From NCBI RefSeq assembly GCF_002007205.1, contig NZ_LAZS01000012.1:1-64000 (forward strand): a stretch of 64,000 nt of DNA. The letters run 5' to 3'. The notes beneath the pieces are model-generated. The model was given only the letters and a program-made list of their open reading frames with translations. It did no database searches and was not told the origin of the DNA. This document shows, in pieces, positions 7,843 to 16,859 of the stretch (position 1 is the first letter of the stretch; each line of letters starts with the position of its first letter). A program made the translations under genes and the position numbers. Source of the stretch: Ensifer adhaerens (lineage in GTDB: Bacteria > Pseudomonadota > Alphaproteobacteria > Rhizobiales > Rhizobiaceae).

Positions 7843-9828
7843 ATGTCCAAGAAGTTTGCCCGGCTGTTCTCCCCTCTCAAGTTGCGGTCGCACACGCTGA
7901 GGAACAGGATCGTGTTTGGCGCTCACACGGCGAACATGGCGGTCGAGGGTCTGCCGACCGAACGCCATGCCGCCTATTACCGGGAACGAGCGATCGGCGG
8001 GGCCGCCATGATCGTCGTCGAGCCCATGCCGGTCCATGCCGCGGCCGTCTTGACCCGCGGCAATTTCCGCCACTCCGACGATAGCGTCATCCCCCATTTC
8101 AGGAAGGTGGTTGAGGCGATCAAGGAGCATGGAGCCGTCGCGATCCAGCAGCTCTATCACGTCGGCGCGCACGGGGATTCCGACAACTCCTTTCATCCGC
8201 ACTGGTCGCCCTCAGGCGGGCCCAGCTATCACGACAGCGACGGCTCGCATCCGATGACCGAGGCTGAAATCCTGGAGACGATCGATGGTTTCGTCGAGGC
8301 GGCACGGCGATGTCGGGACGCCGGCTTCGACGGCGTCGAAGTCTGGGCAGCCTATCTCGGCATGGTCGACCAGTTCTGGACCCCCTGGTGCAATCGGCGC
8401 GACGACCAATGGGGCGGATCGCTTGAAAACCGCACGCGGATATCGCGCGAAATCCTGACACGGATCAGGCAGGTCTGCGGCCCCGACTTCATCGTCGGCC
8501 TTGCCGTCAGCGACGAACCGGACGTGAAGGTCGCGCTTCAACGCGACGAGCTTGCCGAAATCATCCGCCTGCATGACGAGCTTGGCCTCATCGACTATGT
8601 CACCTGCGGCTCGGGCGGGTACCTGGATTTCTACAAGCTGATGCCGACGTTTCTCTATCCTGAAAAACTTGGCGCCGATCTGGCATCGGTCCTGAAAGGC
8701 GTCGTCAAGAATGCCGTGGTGATCGCCGAGAGCCACATCCGCACCCCGGAAAACGCCGAAACGGTGCTCGGCGAAGGAGCCGCCGATCTCGTATCGATCG
8801 TGCGCGGGCAGATCGCCGATCCGCATCTGGCGACCAAGGCGGGTGACGATCGCCCGGATGACATCCGCGGCTGCATTTCGTGCAACCAGATGTGCTGGGG
8901 ACGCCGGTCGCGGGACTACTGGATCAGTTGCCTGATCAACCCCTCGGTCGGGCGCGAAGCCGAATGGAACGGCGACCGCTTCGTAAAGACCGGCGATCCG
9001 AAGCGCGTCCTGGTGATCGGCGGCGGACCCGCCGGCCTGGAGGCGGCCCGGGTGGCTGCGGAACGCGGGCACAAGGTCGTTCTCGCCGAAGCATCGAGCC
9101 GCATTGGCGGCAACTTCCTTTTGGCGGGCATGCAGCCGCGAAGGGCACAGATCCTCGATCTCATCGCGTGGTACGAACGGCAACTCGACAAACTCGGCGT
9201 AGAGGTTCGCCTGAACTCCTATGTCGAGGCCGAGGATGTAGAGCCCTCCGAATTTGACCGCGTCATCGTCGCCACTGGCTCCTATTCCCCGGAGACAGGC
9301 TTCCAGAAGGCGCTTCCGACAGTCGAGAGGATGCCGGGCCTGGCGAAGGGCAATGTCTTCACGGTCGAAGCGGTCATGGCACGCCAGGCCAGACCCGGCA
9401 AACGCGTGCTGCTCCTGGATGAAGGCGGCGGATGGCGCGGCTGCGGAACGGCCTGGAAGCTCGCCGAAGAGGGCCACCAGGTGACGATCCTGACGCCCGA
9501 TCCGTTCGTCGGCAAGGAGCTGCAGAGAACTGCGGCAGACGTTCCCATGCGGCAGGCGCTGAGGAAACTCGGCGTCGAATGGATCGTCGAAGCGAGCATC
9601 ACCGAGTGGCATGGCAGTGGCGCGACGATCGTCGATCACACGACGGGAGAGTGCCGCTTCATCGAGGCAGACGCCCTTGTCACGGCCACCACGAATTCTC
9701 CGGCCGACTGGCTGATGCCCGGCCTTGCCGAACGCGATATCGTTGCGCGCCAGATCGGCGATTGCGCCGCACCGCGGCAGGCACCCTATGCGTTTTATGA
9801 GGGTAGGAAAGCGGGACTGGAGATCTGA
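7843..9828 (+). CDS. Second NADH:flavin oxidoreductase/FAD N-demethylase-like protein (TMADH family)
   Basis: A 661-residue protein from the ATG at 7843; a much longer open frame upstream overlaps the ATPase gene and is not plausible. It has an FMN TIM barrel (1-330), four cluster cysteines C344, C347, C351 and C363 in the family's normal spacing, and an FAD/NAD domain with VIGGGPAGLEAARVAAERG. Unlike the enzyme at 965-3001 it keeps all four cluster cysteines. The barrel motif GVEVWAAYLGMVDQFWTPWCNRRDDQWGG is clearly diverged from that enzyme, so it probably handles a different N-methyl substrate. It ends one base before the next gene's ATG. Confidence 0.85.
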   Translation: MSKKFARLFSPLKLRSHTLRNRIVFGAHTANMAVEGLPTERHAAYYRERAIGGAAMIVVEPMPVHAAAVLTRGNFRHSDDSVIPHFRKVVEAIKEHGAVAIQQLYHVGAHGDSDNSFHPHWSPSGGPSYHDSDGSHPMTEAEILETIDGFVEAARRCRDAGFDGVEVWAAYLGMVDQFWTPWCNRRDDQWGGSLENRTRISREILTRIRQVCGPDFIVGLAVSDEPDVKVALQRDELAEIIRLHDELGLIDYVTCGSGGYLDFYKLMPTFLYPEKLGADLASVLKGVVKNAVVIAESHIRTPENAETVLGEGAADLVSIVRGQIADPHLATKAGDDRPDDIRGCISCNQMCWGRRSRDYWISCLINPSVGREAEWNGDRFVKTGDPKRVLVIGGGPAGLEAARVAAERGHKVVLAEASSRIGGNFLLAGMQPRRAQILDLIAWYERQLDKLGVEVRLNSYVEAEDVEPSEFDRVIVATGSYSPETGFQKALPTVERMPGLAKGNVFTVEAVMARQARPGKRVLLLDEGGGWRGCGTAWKLAEEGHQVTILTPDPFVGKELQRTAADVPMRQALRKLGVEWIVEASITEWHGSGATIVDHTTGECRFIEADALVTATTNSPADWLMPGLAERDIVARQIGDCAAPRQAPYAFYEGRKAGLEI

Positions 9829-9829
9829 G

Positions 9830-10852
9830 ATGGAAGAGGTCGAACTCAACCAGAGGCAAGCAGAAGATCTGGCGCTGAGAGCCTGCCTTGGTGCCGGCGC
9901 CAATCCGGCGAGCGCCCGATCGCTCGTGGACGCAACAGTGTCGGCCGCCCGCTTCGGCCCGGATGCTGTCGGGTTTCCGCACCTGGTCGATTATCTGAAC
10001 AGCTTTCGCGAGGGGCGCATCAATTGCGATCCCACGCCGGTCGCCACTCGCCCCTTCCCCGCTCACATCACCTGCGATGCCGACCGAGGCATCGCGCAGC
10101 TCGGTTTCGACCTTGCCTTCCGCGATTTCGTGGATGCTGCCCGCAACTGCGGGATCGCGCTCTTCACCCAAAAGAACAGCTATACAACGGGCGAGCTCGG
10201 CTACTACGTGCGCAGGCTCGCGCTGGAAGGCCTGGGCGGTCTTGCGGCGACCAACGCCAATGCCATGGTCGTAGCGAAGGCAGGAGGACCGGCTGTCTAC
10301 AGCACGAACCCCATCGCCTTCGGATTTCCGCTCGGCGCCAACGCGCCGCCACTCATCGTCGACCAATCGTCAAGCGCAACTGCCTACGTCAACATTGCCG
10401 CCGCCGCCGCCGAGGGGCGAGAAATCCCGGAAGGATGGGCGGTCGACAACGAAGGCGCCAATACTCAAGACCCCGAGAAGGCGCTTGCCGGCGCTCTTCT
10501 ACCCTTCGGCGGCCGCAAGGGTGCGAACGTCGCGCTCCTCGTCGAAGTGCTGTCGGCCGGGCTTTCCGGTGGTTCCTGGTCGCTGGACACGCCAAGCTTC
10601 AGAACCGGCGATGCCTCTCCCGCTGTCGGGCTGACGGTGATTGCGATGATGCCGGGCCCGGAAGGGAGCGACCACATCGCCCGCGCACACGACCAGATCC
10701 GGCGGCTGGAGAAGCTCGGCGTTCACGTCCCGGGCGTCACGGGCAGGCCACCTGGCTCGACGGAGCAACCATTGCGCATGTCCCGCGCTGTCTTCGACGC
10801 CATCGATCGTTTCGCGTCGAATGAACATCAATCGTCCGGCGGGCTAACGTAA
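9830..10852 (+). CDS. Ldh/malate dehydrogenase-family oxidoreductase (possible pyrroline/piperideine-2-carboxylate reductase)
   Basis: A 340-residue protein of the malate/L-lactate dehydrogenase (LDH_2, DpkA) family. Family features include the NSYTTGELGYY and TNANAMV regions, STNPIAFGFP, and PFGGRKGANVALLVEVLSAGLSGG near residue 225-250. Members reduce cyclic imines such as delta1-pyrroline-2-carboxylate and delta1-piperideine-2-carboxylate with NADPH, or oxidise 2-hydroxy acids. Starting one base after the demethylase stop, it is translationally linked to that enzyme. In a proline-betaine-type pathway a cyclic imine reductase makes sense; the alternative is a 2-hydroxy-acid dehydrogenase. 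A second family member at 45583 belongs to another operon. Confidence 0.8.
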   Translation: MEEVELNQRQAEDLALRACLGAGANPASARSLVDATVSAARFGPDAVGFPHLVDYLNSFREGRINCDPTPVATRPFPAHITCDADRGIAQLGFDLAFRDFVDAARNCGIALFTQKNSYTTGELGYYVRRLALEGLGGLAATNANAMVVAKAGGPAVYSTNPIAFGFPLGANAPPLIVDQSSSATAYVNIAAAAAEGREIPEGWAVDNEGANTQDPEKALAGALLPFGGRKGANVALLVEVLSAGLSGGSWSLDTPSFRTGDASPAVGLTVIAMMPGPEGSDHIARAHDQIRRLEKLGVHVPGVTGRPPGSTEQPLRMSRAVFDAIDRFASNEHQSSGGLT

Positions 10853-10874
10853 GAACACCGGAGGCCCGTATACG

Positions 10875-11588
10875 TTACACACCGAGAGAAATCGCCATCC
10901 CTTCCGGGGCGGCATACATCGCCATGTTCTTGCGCGACAGATCGAGGTGTGCGCGGATCAACACCTCCGCTCGGTCAGCGTCGTGGTTCGCTATTGCATC
11001 GATGATTTCGTCGTGCTGGCGCGACGCCTCGTGCAACTCCTCCAACATGCGCGCGTTGCTCGGTCTGTAAAAAATCTTGCCGATACGCGCATGATCGATC
11101 AAGAGCCGGCGAAGGCTTGGAAGAATGTAGGCATTGTTCGCGATCTCGCCGACCCGAAGATGAAACTTGTCATTGTAGAAGACGCGCCCGTCGACGTCAT
11201 TGCTGTGGACCGCGTCGCGAAAGCTGTCCTGTATCTCGCGCAGGCCCGCGATGTCGGCCTTCGACGCGTGTTCAGCGGCCAACCGCGTGGCCGCGACGTA
11301 GATCATCGGCGCAATCAAAAAGAAATCCCGAAGGGATTGGTAGCTCATTGACGTCACGCGGGCCGGTCGGTTCGCCTCAAGTTCGATGAACCCTTCCCCC
11401 GCAAGCTGCCGCATCGCTTCGCGCACCGGAGGGCGGGAGAGCCCAAATTCCTCGCTCAATGCGACTTCGTCCAGAACCGATCCCGGCGCTATCTGCATTG
11501 TCAGGATACGGTGGCGCAAGGTGTGGTTCAGCGCAGCCTTTCGATCCGGTCCGACGCCTGCTTCAGGTGAGCTTTGATTGTTCGCCAT
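10875..11588 (-). CDS. GntR/FCD family transcriptional regulator
   Basis: A 237-residue FadR-subfamily regulator. The winged helix-turn-helix covers about 20-80 (LSEEFGLSRPPVREAMRQLAGEGFIEL) and an FCD ligand domain follows, with the usual histidine and acid positions (KFHLRV, QHDEII, AHLDLS). It faces away from the aldehyde dehydrogenase/dapA/oxidase operon at 11925 and converges on the upstream Ldh-type gene. The intergenic region carries GTCTAC-type inverted repeats that look like its operator. By architecture and context it resembles repressors of hydroxyproline degradation (HypR type), but that equivalence is inference. Confidence 0.87.
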   Translation of the reverse strand: MANNQSSPEAGVGPDRKAALNHTLRHRILTMQIAPGSVLDEVALSEEFGLSRPPVREAMRQLAGEGFIELEANRPARVTSMSYQSLRDFFLIAPMIYVAATRLAAEHASKADIAGLREIQDSFRDAVHSNDVDGRVFYNDKFHLRVGEIANNAYILPSLRRLLIDHARIGKIFYRPSNARMLEELHEASRQHDEIIDAIANHDADRAEVLIRAHLDLSRKNMAMYAAPEGMAISLGV

Positions 11589-11924
11589 AGCAAACTCCTT
11601 CTGAGTGCATCTTGTCTACAAAAAGTAGACTGGTCAACGTATTTCGATTTTCGTCGACTCTCCCCTGCGACCAAGCGGCTCCTTTTGCCCGCACTTCAGA
11701 AGATGTGCAAGGCCCGACCAGCTCCACTCGAAGGCAAATCCCCTATCACATATTCGGTTATTAGCCCTGGTTCCCCGAGATGAGGCGCAGCACTGCCCTG
11801 CCACCGCACCTCACGTGTCTATTGACAGTAGATCAAATGTCTATCTATTGTATTATGACAAATGAACGAGCGGCGAACCACGTCGAACGTTGCGGATAAA
11901 TTTCGGATCGATGGGAGCAGACGA
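11589..11924. promoter_or_regulatory. Divergent control region with GTCTAC-type GntR operator sites
   Basis: This 336-base stretch has no gene. Near the regulator start, 11614-11630 is a perfect inverted repeat: GTCTAC, five bases, GTAGAC. Near the divergent operon, 11817-11833 repeats the same geometry as GTCTAT, five bases, GTAGAT, and a weaker GTCTAT half-site occurs at 11839. The identical six-five-six spacing on both sides suggests one protein, probably the adjacent GntR repressor, controls both directions. The middle part (about 11640-11800) holds nothing I can recognise. Confidence 0.65.
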
Positions 11925-13424
11925 ATGACGGAACTTCTGACCAGGGCGCAGTACGAGCAAATCGCGTCGCAACTATCCCTCCCCGCACGGGCCATCATCG
12001 ATGGCCGTTCCGTCGACGCGAAATCGGGACGAACGTTTGCGACGACCAATCCCGCGACAGGAGAGAAGCTCGCGGACCTGCCCGCCTGCGGCCCCGAGGA
12101 CGTCGACGCGGCGGTTGCGAGCGCGCGGCAGTCGTTTGCCGACGGCCGCTGGGCGAAGCAGCATCCCGCTGCCCGCAAGCAGGCGCTTCTTCGCCTTGCC
12201 CAACTCATCGAAGACAATCTGGTCGAACTCTCCGTCATGGAGAGCCTCGACAGCGGCAAGACGATCCTCGATTGCCAGACGGTCGACGTGCCCGAGACCG
12301 TCAACTGCCTGCGCTGGCATGCCGAAGCGATCGACAAGATCTACGATCAGGTCTCTCCGGCCTCGAACGACCACATCGCGCTCGTCGTTCGCGAGCCCGT
12401 GGGCGTCGTTGGGCTGGTCCTGCCGTGGAATTTCCCGCTGCTCATGCTCGCCTGGAAGATCGGCCCGGCGCTTGCCGCGGGCTGCAGCCTCGTCGTCAAG
12501 CCGGCGGCCGAGACGTCGCTGACGGCGCTTCGGGTGGCTGAACTGGCGCTGGAGGCGGGCATCCCGGCCGGCGTCTTCAACGTGGTGACAGGCTCAGGTT
12601 CGCAGGTCGGCGAGCCGATTGGCCGGCACATGGATGTCGATGCCGTCTCGTTCACTGGTTCCACGGAAACCGGGCGCCGTTTCCTCAAATATTCGGCCGA
12701 GTCCAACCTCAAGGAAGTCGTGCTCGAAATGGGGGGCAAGAACCCCTCGATCGTCATGGACGACGCCGACGACCTGGACGCCGTGGCAGCGCATATCGTC
12801 AACGGCGCGTATTGGAACATGGGCGAGAATTGCTCGGCCATTTCTCGACTGATCGTCCACTCCGCCGTCAAGGGGAAGCTGCTCGACAAGATCGTCTCCG
12901 AGGTGAAGGGCTGGCACGTGGGCGATCCGCTCGATCCGGACAACCGTGTCGGCCCCCTCGTCTCCGAGGCGCACTTCCGGAAAGTTGCAAGCTACCTCGG
13001 CGATGGGGTGAAGGTTCTTCACGGCGGCGAAACCAGCAAGGGCCGCTTCGTTCACCCGACCATCGTCGAGGTCGAAAGTAACGCCGCCCGGCATGCGAAG
13101 GAAGAAATCTTTGGACCGATACTGACGGTCATCACGGTTGACAGCCTGAACGAGGCGGTCGCGATCGCCAACGAGACGGAATACGGCCTGACCGCTTCCG
13201 TCTTCACCGGAAACGGTAAGCGCGCCGTGCGAGCTGCCCGCGCTCTTCGAGCCGGCACCGTCACCGTCAATTCCTTCGGTGAAGGCGATATCACCACACC
13301 CTTCGGCGGTTACAGGCAGTCCGGTTTCGGCGGGCGCGACAATTCCGTTCACGCCCACGACCAGTACACCCAGCTCAAGACCATCTGGCTCGACCTCAAC
13401 GACGACGAAACCGCGGATCTGTAA
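11925..13424 (+). CDS. NAD(P)-dependent aldehyde dehydrogenase
   Basis: A 499-residue ALDH from the ATG at 11925 with GGGAG upstream; an earlier ATG at 11862 lies in the operator zone. The general base is E268 (LEMGGKNP) and the nucleophile C303 (MGENCSAISR). It resembles PuuC and other broad omega-aldehyde dehydrogenases. It heads an operon with a DapA-family protein and an FAD oxidase, exactly the trio (oxidase, deaminase, semialdehyde dehydrogenase) used for D-hydroxyproline degradation to 2-oxoglutarate. A 2-oxoglutarate semialdehyde dehydrogenase role is therefore plausible; gamma-aminobutyraldehyde-type substrates are an alternative. The next gene starts two bases after its stop. Confidence 0.88.
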   Translation: MTELLTRAQYEQIASQLSLPARAIIDGRSVDAKSGRTFATTNPATGEKLADLPACGPEDVDAAVASARQSFADGRWAKQHPAARKQALLRLAQLIEDNLVELSVMESLDSGKTILDCQTVDVPETVNCLRWHAEAIDKIYDQVSPASNDHIALVVREPVGVVGLVLPWNFPLLMLAWKIGPALAAGCSLVVKPAAETSLTALRVAELALEAGIPAGVFNVVTGSGSQVGEPIGRHMDVDAVSFTGSTETGRRFLKYSAESNLKEVVLEMGGKNPSIVMDDADDLDAVAAHIVNGAYWNMGENCSAISRLIVHSAVKGKLLDKIVSEVKGWHVGDPLDPDNRVGPLVSEAHFRKVASYLGDGVKVLHGGETSKGRFVHPTIVEVESNAARHAKEEIFGPILTVITVDSLNEAVAIANETEYGLTASVFTGNGKRAVRAARALRAGTVTVNSFGEGDITTPFGGYRQSGFGGRDNSVHAHDQYTQLKTIWLDLNDDETADL

Positions 13425-13426
13425 CC

Positions 13427-14311
13427 ATGACCAGCTTTCCGTTTCCCGGACTGAACCTCGCAATCGCAACGCCCTTCGACGCGGAAGGCCGCATCGACTA
13501 CGCCAAGCTCGAACAGAATATAGAGCGCTACCTTGCGCTCGGCGTGCCCGGTTTCGTGTTGAGTTCGGGCACTGGCATGCACGTCTATCTGACGAAAGAG
13601 GAATCGAAGGAATTCGTGCGGCGCGGCTCAAGGATCATCAATGGCCGAGCTAAGGTGATCGCCCAGACCTCGGCGCTGCTGACAGCCGACGTGGTCGAGC
13701 GGACGAAGTTTGCGGCCGATTGCGGCGCTGACGGCGTCATGGTCCTGCCGCCCTTCTTCGAAGGGCCGACGGACGATGAAGGCATCATCGACTTCTACGC
13801 GGAAGTGGCGGCTGCCGGCCTTCCGGTCATCGGCTACAACGTCCCGCACGCCGTCGGCGTGACCGTGACGCCGGAGCTTCTCAAGCAGCTTTGCGCGATC
13901 CCGAACTTCTGTGCCGTCAAGGACTCGAGCGGTGATCTCGGCAGGCAGGCATCGCTCATTCGTACCGGCCTACCGGTCATGAACGGCGCCGACCACCTGG
14001 TTCCCTTCGCTCTCTGGTCCGGGGCGAGCGGCCTCATCTGGGGTGGAGCCAACTTTGCGCCGCGCACGGCGCTCGCGCTGGTCGCCGCCGCAAGCGCCGG
14101 CGAATGGGCCAAGGCGCGCCAGATCTGGTCCCTGCTCGAACCGGCGATGTCGCTCATCTGGGAAGGCGACTACGTGCAGTCGGTCTATGCCGCCGCCGAA
14201 CTCACCGGCTTTGGTGCCGGCGCGCCGCGCAAGCCGCTCCGTCCGCTCTCGGCAGACCGCATCGAAATCATCCGCGCTGCCCTCGGCCATCTGATCGAAC
14301 GGGAAGCCTGA
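13427..14311 (+). CDS. DapA/N-acetylneuraminate lyase family protein (copy 1)
   Basis: A 294-residue TIM-barrel class I aldolase-type enzyme. The Schiff-base lysine is K165 (AVKDSSGDL) and the proton-relay tyrosine Y137 (GYNVPH). The usual GTTGE loop reads SSGTGMH, so it is unlikely to be authentic dihydrodipicolinate synthase. Family members include delta1-pyrroline-4-hydroxy-2-carboxylate deaminase, which forms 2-oxoglutarate semialdehyde. Sandwiched between an ALDH and an FAD oxidase with two- and three-base gaps, that deaminase role is the best guess. A distinct homologue at 18886 sits in the same relation to a second oxidase. Confidence 0.85.
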   Translation: MTSFPFPGLNLAIATPFDAEGRIDYAKLEQNIERYLALGVPGFVLSSGTGMHVYLTKEESKEFVRRGSRIINGRAKVIAQTSALLTADVVERTKFAADCGADGVMVLPPFFEGPTDDEGIIDFYAEVAAAGLPVIGYNVPHAVGVTVTPELLKQLCAIPNFCAVKDSSGDLGRQASLIRTGLPVMNGADHLVPFALWSGASGLIWGGANFAPRTALALVAAASAGEWAKARQIWSLLEPAMSLIWEGDYVQSVYAAAELTGFGAGAPRKPLRPLSADRIEIIRAALGHLIEREA

Positions 14312-14314
14312 GCC

Positions 14315-15661
14315 GTGAGCACCCCCTCGAAAAAGGTCTTTGTCGCATCGAGGCTCCCGAAGAACACGGGCGTTTCCGGGTGGGTGGCGATGCTCCCTCC
14401 CCGCCAGGCAAAACCCCGGCTCGAGGGGCATATCACCGCCGACGTCGTCGTCATCGGCGGTGGTTTCGCGGGGCTTTCCGCAGCCCGCAGGATCATGGAG
14501 TTCGATCCGACACTCCATGTCGCCGTCCTTGAGGCCGGCGTCATCGGGGAGGCTGCGGCCGGCCGCAATTCCGGCTTCATCATCGACCTACCGCATGAGG
14601 TCTCCTCCGAGGACTACGGCGGGGACTCGACCACCAAAAGCCGCGAGGCCATCGAGATCAGCCGCACCGCCATCGCCCTTGCCAGTAGCGTTGCACAGGA
14701 ACAGGGCTGGGGCCGCGACATCTTCGATCCGTGCGGGCGCTATAGCGTCGCCATCAGCGACGAGGGCGACCAACATCTGGTCGACTATGCCAAGGGATTG
14801 GTGAAGCTTGGCGAAAAGCATCAGCTGCTCAATGCGCGCGAAATCGCCGACGTGACGGGCACGAACACCTATACGTCGGCGCTTTTTACCCCTGGGACCA
14901 TCATGGTGCAGCCGGCGGCCTATATCCGCGGCGTCGCCGACAGCCTGCGCGAACCCGTCAGGGTCTATGAAAATACCCCCGCAGTGAAGTTGGAAAACGC
15001 CGGTCGCGGGTGGCTCGTCAAGACACCCAAGGGCTCGATCAGCACGGGCCGGATCATCCTCGCCAACAATGGCCATGCGGAGAGCTTCGGCTTCTTCAAG
15101 AGCCAGCTGCTCCATGTCTTCACCTTTGCCTCGATGACGAGAACGTTCGACCCAGGCCGGTTGCCGGGTCAGCGCAAATGGGCAGCGACCCCGGCCCTTC
15201 CGATGGGCACGACCGTGCGGCGCATTCAGGGTCAGGCTGGCGACCGGATCCTCATCCGCTCCCGCTACACCTATCACCACAACATCGAGGCGAGCGAAGG
15301 AACTCTTCGGCGCGCGGGTGCGAAGCACGACCAGAAATATCACGCCCGCTTTCCCCAGTTGCCGGATATCCCGATGGAGTTTCGCTGGGGTGGCGCCATG
15401 GCGCTGACGTGGAATTCGGTGCCCGCCTTCGGCGAGATCGAGCCCGGCCTGTTTGCCGCCTGCGGCTGCAACGGCGTCGGCGCTACGAAAGCCACGGCGA
15501 ACGGCATCGCTGCGGCGGACCTGGTGCTCGGCGTCAATTCACGACTGACCGAAATCTTCGCGCGCTTCGACGCACCGAAACCGCTGCCTCGCCAACCGTT
15601 TCGGACGATCGGCGCCAAGGCGAACCTCGCGTTTCGCGAGTGGCGCGCCGGTGGCGAGTAG
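14315..15661 (+). CDS. FAD-dependent amino acid/amine oxidase, DAO family (copy 1)
   Basis: A 448-residue flavoprotein beginning with GTG at 14315, three bases after the dapA-like stop. The dinucleotide fold is DVVVIGGGFAGLSAARRI (about 43-60), followed by the GRNSGFIIDLPH segment typical of this subgroup and a C-terminal FAD contact, CGCNGVGATKATANG. DAO-family enzymes oxidise N-methyl amino acids, D-amino acids or D-hydroxyproline. It shares length and layout with 19861-21207 but only moderate sequence. With the neighbouring ALDH and DapA homologue it fits a D-hydroxyproline dehydrogenase/oxidase step. Confidence 0.83.
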   Translation: MSTPSKKVFVASRLPKNTGVSGWVAMLPPRQAKPRLEGHITADVVVIGGGFAGLSAARRIMEFDPTLHVAVLEAGVIGEAAAGRNSGFIIDLPHEVSSEDYGGDSTTKSREAIEISRTAIALASSVAQEQGWGRDIFDPCGRYSVAISDEGDQHLVDYAKGLVKLGEKHQLLNAREIADVTGTNTYTSALFTPGTIMVQPAAYIRGVADSLREPVRVYENTPAVKLENAGRGWLVKTPKGSISTGRIILANNGHAESFGFFKSQLLHVFTFASMTRTFDPGRLPGQRKWAATPALPMGTTVRRIQGQAGDRILIRSRYTYHHNIEASEGTLRRAGAKHDQKYHARFPQLPDIPMEFRWGGAMALTWNSVPAFGEIEPGLFAACGCNGVGATKATANGIAAADLVLGVNSRLTEIFARFDAPKPLPRQPFRTIGAKANLAFREWRAGGE

Positions 15662-15768
15662 ATGGTCGCCGCGAACAAGCGCGGCAGCAGACGATTTCGA
15701 TAACTGAAGCCGGTGGTCGCGGCACTCCGGCTTTGATGGAACACGCCGCCAAAAGAGGGAACGGAAAA

Positions 15769-16770
15769 ATGAAAAAACTGCTTGCATCTACCTGCCTGAT
15801 GTTCGGCCTGCTTGGCGGAGCATCAGTATCGAATGCCGCGGAATGCGGAAGCGTGACCATCGCCAGCATGAACTGGCAGAGCGCCGAAGTGCTGTCGAAT
15901 CTCGACAAATTCATCCTCAATGAAGGCTATGGCTGCAGCGCCGAGATCACCATCGGCGACACTGTGCCGACCATCACTTCCATGGCCGAGAAGGGCCAGC
16001 CCGACATCGCTCCGGAAGCGTGGATCGACCTCTTGCCCGATATCGTCAAGAAGGGAACGGAAGAAGGCCGGATCATCAAAGTCGGCTCTCCGCTGCCCGA
16101 TGGCGGCGTGCAGGGGTGGTGGATCCCGAAATATCTCGCTGACGCCCATCCGGACATCAAGACGATTGGCGATGTGCTGAAGCATCCGGAACTCTTCCCC
16201 GATCCGGAAGACGCGAAGAAGGGCGCCATCTTCAATGGCCCGCAGGGCTGGGGCGGCACGGTGGTGACGGCCCAATACTTCAAGGCGTTTGAAGCCGAGA
16301 AGGCTGGTTTCACGCTGGTCGACACCGGCTCGGCGGCAGGCCTCGATGGTTCCATCGCCAAGGCCTATGAGCGCAAGGAAGGATGGGCGGGCTACTACTG
16401 GGCGCCGACCGCGTTGCTTGGCAAGTACGAGATGGTCAAGCTCGATGCAGGCGTGCCGCTTGATGCCGCCGAATGGAAACGCTGCATCACGGTTGCCGAT
16501 TGCTCGGATCCGAAGCCGAGCGCCTGGCCCGTCGATACGATCGTGACGCTGGTGGCCAAGCCGTTCTCCGAAAAGGTTGGGCCCGAGGTGATGGACTATC
16601 TCAACAAGCGCGCCTGGAGCAACGACACCGTCAGCAAGCTGATGGCCTGGATGACCGACAATCAGGCAAGCGGTGAGGAAGGCGCCAAGCACTTCCTCGA
16701 AGAGAACGAAGCGGTCTGGTCGAAATGGGTCTCGCCGGAAGCGGCCGAGAAGATCAAATCGGCCCTTTAA
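15769..16770 (+). CDS. Betaine-type ABC transporter substrate-binding protein (copy B)
   Basis: A 333-residue paralogue of 4650-5651 with the same length, signal peptide (MKKLLASTCLMFGLLGGASVSNA) and the same aromatic binding segments. The start at 15769 follows an AGAGGGA site resembling the leader of copy A. Differences cluster at positions such as QYFKAFEAEKAGFTL and the C-terminus, so ligand preference may be similar but not identical. It lies 107 bases after the FAD oxidase gene. Confidence 0.9.
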   Translation: MKKLLASTCLMFGLLGGASVSNAAECGSVTIASMNWQSAEVLSNLDKFILNEGYGCSAEITIGDTVPTITSMAEKGQPDIAPEAWIDLLPDIVKKGTEEGRIIKVGSPLPDGGVQGWWIPKYLADAHPDIKTIGDVLKHPELFPDPEDAKKGAIFNGPQGWGGTVVTAQYFKAFEAEKAGFTLVDTGSAAGLDGSIAKAYERKEGWAGYYWAPTALLGKYEMVKLDAGVPLDAAEWKRCITVADCSDPKPSAWPVDTIVTLVAKPFSEKVGPEVMDYLNKRAWSNDTVSKLMAWMTDNQASGEEGAKHFLEENEAVWSKWVSPEAAEKIKSAL

Positions 16771-16779
16771 ACCTCACCC

Positions 16780-16809
16780 GGGTGCGGTGAGCCCAGGCGC
16801 ACCGCACCC
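16780..16809 (+). repeat. Intergenic hairpin between substrate-binding and permease genes (copy B)
   Basis: A perfect ten-base inverted repeat, GGGTGCGGTG (16780-16789) and CACCGCACCC (16800-16809), with a ten-base loop and no T run. It shares the GGTGCGG/CCGCACC core and position with the copy A hairpin. Confidence 0.65.
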
Positions 16810-16859
16810 TTTGCCAAAATCGAACACCTTGCGCCGGCTTCTTCAAAAAGGGGAACCGA

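Noticed and set aside
8212-9903. Minus-strand 563-codon open frame
   Set aside because: Antisense to the second FMN/FAD enzyme, no recognisable domain.
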